Source: an uncultured Collinsella sp.
Lineage (GTDB): Bacteria > Actinomycetota > Coriobacteriia > Coriobacteriales > Coriobacteriaceae
Assembly: GCA_900553165.1 (NCBI GenBank)
Contig: USCN01000035.1
Span: 1 to 9,953, forward strand
DNA: 9,953 nt
Direction of reading: 5' to 3'
Below, piece by piece: positions 6,185-9,953 of the stretch (within the stretch, counting starts at the first letter, position 1; each line of letters opens with the position of its first letter). The notes beneath the pieces are model-generated. The model saw only the letters and a program-made list of their open reading frames with translations, searched no databases and was not told where the DNA came from. Made by a program: the position numbers and the translations under genes.

Positions 6185-6216
6185 TTGTTCAAACAACTAG
6201 CCAAATAGCGTATTGT
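6185..6216 (+). promoter_or_regulatory. Candidate ABC-operon promoter with overlapping operator
   Basis: TTCAAA (6188-6193) and TATTGT (6211-6216) are 17 bases apart, each matching four of six consensus bases. The near-palindrome TTGTTCAAACAA (6185-6196) covers the -35 and contains GTTCAAAC, one base off the GTNTANAC consensus. A transcript starting near 6223 would have a leader of about 82 bases. Confidence 0.5.
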
Positions 6217-6230
6217 ACAAATCAGCAAAA

Positions 6231-6281
6231 GGGGCAAAGTCCCCGAGCCAATCTCCGAAGGCGGCGGCAAAGGGTGCCGCC
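6231..6281 (+). other. Leader with two small hairpins before the binding-protein gene
   Basis: GGGG (6231-6234) can pair with CCCC (6241-6244), and GGCGGCA (6263-6269) pairs perfectly with TGCCGCC (6275-6281) around AAGGG. The second hairpin ends 9 bases before the Shine-Dalgarno sequence. It has no T-run, so it is not a terminator; an mRNA-stabilising role is possible. Confidence 0.55.
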
Positions 6282-6290
6282 ACGGTGTGA

Positions 6291-6298
6291 AAGGGTGG
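6291..6298 (+). promoter_or_regulatory. Ribosome-binding site that fixes the binding-protein start
   Basis: AAGGGTGG lies six bases before the ATG at 6305. The open frame also contains a GTG at 6287, but that has only the hairpin arm in front of it, and starting there would put six extra residues before the signal peptide. Confidence 0.7.
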
Positions 6299-6304
6299 AT
6301 TGTA

Positions 6305-7621
6305 ATGAAGAACGAAATGAGCAGAAGGCAGTTCCTGGGCTTTGCTGGTTCCGCGGCTGCGGTTCTTGGTCTGGGTCTCGTGGGCTGCGGTGGTTCTGCC
6401 GGCTCCGGCTCCTCTGCTTCTGGTGACGCTGCCGAGGTCTACTTCCTCCAGTTCAAGCCCGAGGTCGACAAGGAGTGGAAGGAGATCGCCAAGGCGTACA
6501 AGAAGGAGAAGGGCGTCGAGGTCAAGATCGTGACCGCCGCCTCCAACACCTACGAGGAGAAGCTCAAGTCCGAGATGTCCAAGAGCTCCGCTCCGACGCT
6601 GTTCCAGGTCAACGGCCCCACCGGCCTTAAGAACTGGAAGGACTACTGCGCCGATCTTTCCGACACCAAGCTCCGCGGCGAGCTCATCGACGACTCCCTG
6701 GCGCTGCAGTCCGACGGCAAGGATCTGGGTATCGACTGGGTTCAGGAGAGCTACGGCATCATCTACAACAAGGAGCTCCTCGAGAAGGCCGGCTACAAGG
6801 CCGAGGATATCAACTCCTTCGACAAGCTGAAGGCTTGCGCCGATGACATCCAGGCCCGCAAGGACGAGCTCGGCGTTGACGGTGCCTTCACTTCTGCCGG
6901 CATGGATGACTCCTCCAGCTGGCGCTACACCACTCACCTCGCCAACCTCCCGCTCTACTACGAGTTCGAGAAGGAGCACAACCAGGAGGACGACGAGATC
7001 AAGGGCGAGTATCTCGACAACTTCAAGCAGATTTTCGACCTGTACATCACCGACTCCACCTGCGATCCTTCGCAGCTTGCTTCCAAGACCGGCGACGACG
7101 CCACCAACGAGTTCGCAACCGGCAAGGCCGTCTTCTATCAGAACGGCTCTTGGGCATACGCTGACCTCACCAAGGCCGGTATGACCGACGACCAGCTCGG
7201 CATGCTGCCGATCTACATCGGCGTTGACGGCGAGGAGAACCAGGGCCTGTGCTCCGGCGGCGAGAACTACTGGTGCGTGAGCTCCCAGGCTTCCGAGGAT
7301 GCTCAGAAGGCCACCGAGGACTTCATGTATTGGTGCGTCACTTCTGACACCGCCACCAGCATCATCGCTGACAAGATGGGTCTGACTGCCCCGTTCAAGA
7401 GCGCCAAGGAAACCACCAACGTCTTCTCGCAGCAGGCCGTTGCCATGGCCAAGGACGGCAAGAAGACCGTTGCTTGGGACTTCGTCTACATCCCCTCTGA
7501 GGAGTGGAAGAAGAACCTCAAGCAGGCTCTCATTGCTTATGCTGCCGACAACACCAAGTGGGACGGCGTCAAGAACGCCTTCGTCGATGGCTGGAAGACC
7601 GAGAAGGCTGCTTCCGAGTAA
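6305..7621 (+). CDS. Sugar ABC transporter substrate-binding lipoprotein (CUT1 family, Tat-exported)
   Basis: A 438-residue extracellular solute-binding protein of family 1, anchored outside the membrane, that delivers a sugar to the permeases encoded downstream. The N-terminus has the twin-arginine motif SRRQFLGF (6-13), a hydrophobic core, and a lipobox LVGC with Cys28 as the lipidation site, followed by a Gly/Ser-rich linker to about residue 41. The mature part has the typical start of family-1 binding proteins (EVYFLQFKPEVDKEWKEIAK), ESYGIIYNKELLEKAGY in the first lobe, and GLTAPFKSA near the end. Tat export implies folding before export. Codon use is strongly biased, with lysine almost only AAG and many CTC, GAC and ATC codons, consistent with high expression. 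A perfect hairpin lies between this gene and the permeases. The substrate cannot be read from sequence; context suggests an alpha-glucoside oligosaccharide. Confidence 0.94.
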   Translation: MKNEMSRRQFLGFAGSAAAVLGLGLVGCGGSAGSGSSASGDAAEVYFLQFKPEVDKEWKEIAKAYKKEKGVEVKIVTAASNTYEEKLKSEMSKSSAPTLFQVNGPTGLKNWKDYCADLSDTKLRGELIDDSLALQSDGKDLGIDWVQESYGIIYNKELLEKAGYKAEDINSFDKLKACADDIQARKDELGVDGAFTSAGMDDSSSWRYTTHLANLPLYYEFEKEHNQEDDEIKGEYLDNFKQIFDLYITDSTCDPSQLASKTGDDATNEFATGKAVFYQNGSWAYADLTKAGMTDDQLGMLPIYIGVDGEENQGLCSGGENYWCVSSQASEDAQKATEDFMYWCVTSDTATSIIADKMGLTAPFKSAKETTNVFSQQAVAMAKDGKKTVAWDFVYIPSEEWKKNLKQALIAYAADNTKWDGVKNAFVDGWKTEKAASE

Positions 7622-7652
7622 GCAGTTGCTGCCCAAGCTATCTGATTAGCGA

Positions 7653-7688
7653 CAGGGGGCGGGCAGACGTTGGTTTGCCCGCCCCCTG
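7653..7688 (+). other. Perfect 13-bp intercistronic hairpin
   Basis: CAGGGGGCGGGCA (7653-7665) and TGCCCGCCCCCTG (7676-7688) pair completely around a 10-base loop. No T-run follows; the Shine-Dalgarno of the next gene (GAAAGGA, 7695-7701) begins six bases later. It probably protects the binding-protein mRNA from 3' exonucleases or partly attenuates transcription, as known for the malE-malF interval of E. coli. Confidence 0.85.
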
Positions 7689-7708
7689 CATATTGAAAGG
7701 ACCCTTTT

Positions 7709-8563
7709 ATGGGCAAAGCACTCAAGCGCTGGTGGCCGCTCTTTATGCTGCCCACGTGCCTGGCGTTTATGATCGGGTTCGTGATCCCTTTTATCCAGGG
7801 CTTCTATCTCTCGTTCTGCCAGTTTATTACCATTAACAACGCGCACTTTGTCGGTATCGCGAACTACGTGCGCGCGCTGTCCGATCCGCAGTTTGCCACG
7901 TCGTTCTTCTTTACCGTGGCGTTTGCCTTCCTGTCGACGGTGCTCATCAACGTGATCGCCCTGGCAATTGCGCAGGCGCTCACCCGCAAGGCGCTCAAAG
8001 GCACCAACATCTTCCGTACGATCTTCTTTATGCCTAACCTGATCGGCGGCATCGTGCTGGGCTACATCTGGCAGATCTTGATCAACTGCCTGCTCTCCAA
8101 CATCGGCGCCCAGCTCATCGCCCTTAACTCTGCTGCTGGCTTCTGGGGCCTTATCATCCTGACCCTGTGGCAGCAGGTCGGCTACATGATGATCATCTAC
8201 ATCGCCGGTCTGCAGTCCATTCCGTCCGACTACATCGAGGCCGCCAAGGTTGACGGTGCCACGGCATGGCAGACGTTCTGGAAGGTTAAGATCCCTAACC
8301 TGATGCCGACCATCACCATCTGCCTGTTCCTGTCCATCACCAACGGCTTTAAGCTGTTCGACCAGAACCTCGCCCTTACCGGCGGCGCCCCCGCGCACTC
8401 CACCGAGATGCTCGCCCTGAACATCTACAACACGTTCTACTCGCGTGCCGGCATCGCATGGCAGGGCATCGGTCAGGCCAAGGCGGTTATCTTCTGCATC
8501 CTGGTCGTAGCCATCTCCATGATTCAGCTTAAGGCCACGAGGTCCAAGGAGGTGCAGCAGTAA
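7709..8563 (+). CDS. Sugar ABC transporter permease (MalF-like, CUT1)
   Basis: A 284-residue inner-membrane permease, one half of the translocation channel. Hydrophobic segments occur at about residues 11-33, 64-90, 101-128, 145-168, 198-213 and 258-274. The cytoplasmic EAA loop that docks onto the ATPase is clear at 177-196: EAAKVDGATAWQTFWKVKIP, with the conserved Gly183 and Pro196. The length is typical of the short MalF/UgpA/LacF type without the large periplasmic insert of E. coli MalF. GAAAGGA ends seven bases before the ATG. The stop codon overlaps the start of the second permease (TAATG), so the two are translationally coupled. Confidence 0.95.
   Translation: MGKALKRWWPLFMLPTCLAFMIGFVIPFIQGFYLSFCQFITINNAHFVGIANYVRALSDPQFATSFFFTVAFAFLSTVLINVIALAIAQALTRKALKGTNIFRTIFFMPNLIGGIVLGYIWQILINCLLSNIGAQLIALNSAAGFWGLIILTLWQQVGYMMIIYIAGLQSIPSDYIEAAKVDGATAWQTFWKVKIPNLMPTITICLFLSITNGFKLFDQNLALTGGAPAHSTEMLALNIYNTFYSRAGIAWQGIGQAKAVIFCILVVAISMIQLKATRSKEVQQ
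8546..8554 (+). promoter_or_regulatory. Strong internal ribosome-binding site for the second permease
   Basis: AAGGAGGTG lies inside the last codons of the first permease gene, eight bases before the ATG at 8563. It is the closest to a perfect Shine-Dalgarno in the operon, and goes with the one-base TAATG overlap to secure equal production of the two permease subunits. Confidence 0.85.
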
Positions 8564-9402
8564 TGAAACGCGATAAGGTTATCAACCGCGCGCTCTCGAT
8601 TTTCTTTACGATCCTGTCGCTCGCGTGGATCTACCCCGTGTTCATGATTGCGCTCAATTCCTTTAAAAAGGGAACTGCAATCAGCACCACCACGGCATTC
8701 GATTTGCTCACGCCCGAGACGTTCAACGGCCTTGCAAACTACGTGCACGCCCTTAACGAGCAGGGCTTTGCCTCGGCGTTTATGTACTCGCTCATTATCA
8801 CGGTCACGTCGGTCGTGCTGATTTTGGTGTGCTGCTCCATGTGCGCTTGGTACGTGGTGCGCGTCAACAACAAGATCTCGAACTTCTTCTATTACCTGTT
8901 CGTGTTCTCGATGGTCGTGCCGTTCCAGATGCTCATGTTCACGCTGTCCAATTTGGCGGACCGCATCGGCTTCAACACGCCGTTCAACATCTGCTTTATC
9001 TACCTTGGCTTTGGCGCAGGCCTGGCGGTCTTTATGTTCGCCGGCTTTGTAAAGAACATCCCGCTCGAGATCGAGGAGGCGGCCATGATCGACGGCTGCA
9101 ACCCGGTCCAGGTGTTCTTTAAAATCGTCCTTCCCATCATGAAGCCCACCTATCTTTCGGTCGGCATTCTCGAGACCATGTGGGTCTGGAACGACTACCT
9201 GCTGCCCTACCTCACCCTCGACTCCACCAAGTACAAGACCATTCCTATCTTGATCCAGTACTTCCGCGGCGGCTATGGCCACGTCGAGCTCGGCCCCATG
9301 ATGGCCTGCATCATGATGGTCGTTATCCCCATCGTCATCATGTACATCCTCTGCCAGAAGTACATCATCGACGGCGTGGTGGCAGGTGCCGTCAAGGGCT
9401 GA
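8563..9402 (+). CDS. Sugar ABC transporter permease (MalG-like, CUT1)
   Basis: A 279-residue inner-membrane permease, the partner of the preceding gene product. Hydrophobic segments lie at about residues 9-31, 73-97, 108-130, 141-163, 195-210 and 246-265. The EAA loop is at 172-191 (EAAMIDGCNPVQVFFKIVLP), including Gly178 and Pro191. The WVWNDYLLP segment (207-215) and the C-terminal QKYIIDGVVAGAVKG are hallmarks of MalG-type CUT1 permeases. It overlaps the first permease gene by one base. A hairpin-containing gap of 68 bp separates it from the ATPase gene. Confidence 0.95.
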   Translation: MKRDKVINRALSIFFTILSLAWIYPVFMIALNSFKKGTAISTTTAFDLLTPETFNGLANYVHALNEQGFASAFMYSLIITVTSVVLILVCCSMCAWYVVRVNNKISNFFYYLFVFSMVVPFQMLMFTLSNLADRIGFNTPFNICFIYLGFGAGLAVFMFAGFVKNIPLEIEEAAMIDGCNPVQVFFKIVLPIMKPTYLSVGILETMWVWNDYLLPYLTLDSTKYKTIPILIQYFRGGYGHVELGPMMACIMMVVIPIVIMYILCQKYIIDGVVAGAVKG

Positions 9403-9426
9403 TGCCGTAACTGTTTTGCAAGTTTC

Positions 9427-9453
9427 TGCGGCGCCCCTCAGCGCGGCGCCGCA
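9427..9453 (+). other. Perfect 9-bp intercistronic hairpin before the ATPase gene
   Basis: TGCGGCGCC (9427-9435) pairs with GGCGCCGCA (9445-9453) around a 9-base loop. As with the hairpin at 7653-7688, it ends just before a GAAAGG Shine-Dalgarno (9458-9463) and is not followed by a T-run, so it is unlikely to be a full terminator. Confidence 0.75.
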
Positions 9454-9470
9454 CATCGAAAGGTAAAGAC

Positions 9471-9953
9471 ATGGCCGAGATCGTTCTCAAACATGTTCAG
9501 AAGGTGTATCCCAACACCGAGTCCAAAAAGAAGGGCTTCTTTGGCAAAAAGAAGAAGACCGAGGAGAAGAAGCATAACCTTAAGGTTACCGAGGATGGCG
9601 TGCTCGCTGTAGAGGACTTCAACCTCACCGTTCACGACCAGGAGTTCGTCGTTCTCGTTGGTCCCTCTGGCTGCGGTAAGTCCACGACGATGCGCATGGT
9701 TGCCGGCCTGGAGGACATTACCTCGGGCGATGTGCTCATCGACGGCAAGCGCGTCAACGACGTGGCGCCCAAGGACCGCGACATCGCCATGGTGTTCCAG
9801 AGCTACGCTCTGTACCCCAACATGACGGTGTACGAGAACATGGCGTTTACGCTTGAGCTCAAGAAGGTCCCCAAAGACGAGATCGACCGCAAGGTTCGCT
9901 CCGCTGCCGAGATCTTGGGTATCACCGAGTACCTCGACCGCAAGCCCAAGGCG
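9471..9953 (+). CDS. ABC transporter ATP-binding protein (UgpC/MsmK/MalK type), partial at window end
   Basis: The first 161 codons of a sugar-importer ATPase, which couples ATP hydrolysis to transport on the inner face of the membrane; the rest lies beyond the window. The frame shows Walker [10 protein letters not shown] (64-72), the AGLEDITSG segment (78-86), and the Q-loop VFQSYALYP (108-116, Gln110), all typical of the UgpC/MsmK group. The signature LSGGQ, Walker B, H-loop and C-terminal regulatory domain are not visible. Residues about 15-43, between the first strand ([11 protein letters not shown]) and AVEDFNLTV, are a lysine-rich insertion absent from the usual MalK/MsmK start, as I know the family. 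GAAAGG ends seven bases before the ATG. This group of ATPases often serves several importers. Confidence 0.93.
   Translation, partial: MAEIVLKHVQKVYPNTESKKKGFFGKKKKTEEKKHNLKVTEDGVLAVEDFNLTVHDQEFVVLVGPSGCGKSTTMRMVAGLEDITSGDVLIDGKRVNDVAPKDRDIAMVFQSYALYPNMTVYENMAFTLELKKVPKDEIDRKVRSAAEILGITEYLDRKPKA

Noticed and set aside
6197..7636. A 479-codon open frame on the minus strand across the binding-protein gene
   Set aside because: It is a mirror of the strongly biased codons of the real gene, giving a Leu/Val/Gly-rich product with no recognisable domain. The plus strand encodes a clear Tat lipoprotein with good start signals.
7653..7688. Reading the long hairpin as a Rho-independent terminator ending the operon
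   Set aside because: There is no T-run after the stem, and a ribosome site and permease gene follow at once. It fits an intercistronic stabiliser or partial attenuator better.
8524..9456. A 310-codon open frame on the minus strand across the second permease
   Set aside because: It gives a His/Asp-rich product with no domain, opposite a canonical MalG-like permease.

Overview
This is a GC-rich bacterial window whose genes look actinobacterial. The evidence is a CwlM-like protein with two peptidoglycan-binding domains, a twin-arginine lipoprotein as sugar-binding protein, and strong GC bias at third codon positions. Overall style suggests a gut anaerobe of class Coriobacteriia, perhaps Collinsella. 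That placement is inference from gene character, not from a marker gene.

Layout. Positions 1-300 carry no gene but hold two diverged copies of a GC-rich repeat that includes a piece of a tRNA 3' end, then a hairpin terminator. A minus-strand tRNA-Gln(TTG) follows at 305-379. Reading leftward on the minus strand come three genes: a CwlM-like protein with a degenerate, shortened amidase domain (418-1323), a trans-polyprenyl diphosphate synthase (1463-2488), and an unusual PTS EIIC-EIIB transporter fused to a HAD phosphatase (2604-5054). A 224-bp divergent promoter region (5055-5278) separates the PTS fusion from a plus-strand GntR/UTRA regulator resembling TreR (5279-5998), which ends in a strong terminator (6040-6090). 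After a 214-bp promoter and leader region comes a plus-strand CUT1 sugar ABC importer: Tat-type binding lipoprotein (6305-7621), two MalF/MalG-like permeases (7709-8563 and 8563-9402, overlapping by one base), and a UgpC/MsmK-type ATPase cut by the window edge (9471-9953+).

How the genes fit together. Boxes matching the HutC-type GntR consensus GTNTANAC lie at 5095-5102, 5217-5224 and 6112-6119, with a near match at 6187-6194. They sit on or next to plausible promoters of the PTS fusion, the regulator and the ABC operon. The simplest reading is one small regulon in which a TreR-like repressor, probably responding to a sugar phosphate, controls both a PTS route and an ABC route for an alpha-glucoside. 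The covalently attached phosphatase suggests that sugar taken up and phosphorylated by the PTS may be dephosphorylated at once inside the cell, so both routes could deliver free sugar. The substrate is not identifiable from sequence alone.

The ABC operon also has two perfect intercistronic hairpins placed just upstream of Shine-Dalgarno sequences, consistent with unequal expression of binding protein, permeases and ATPase.
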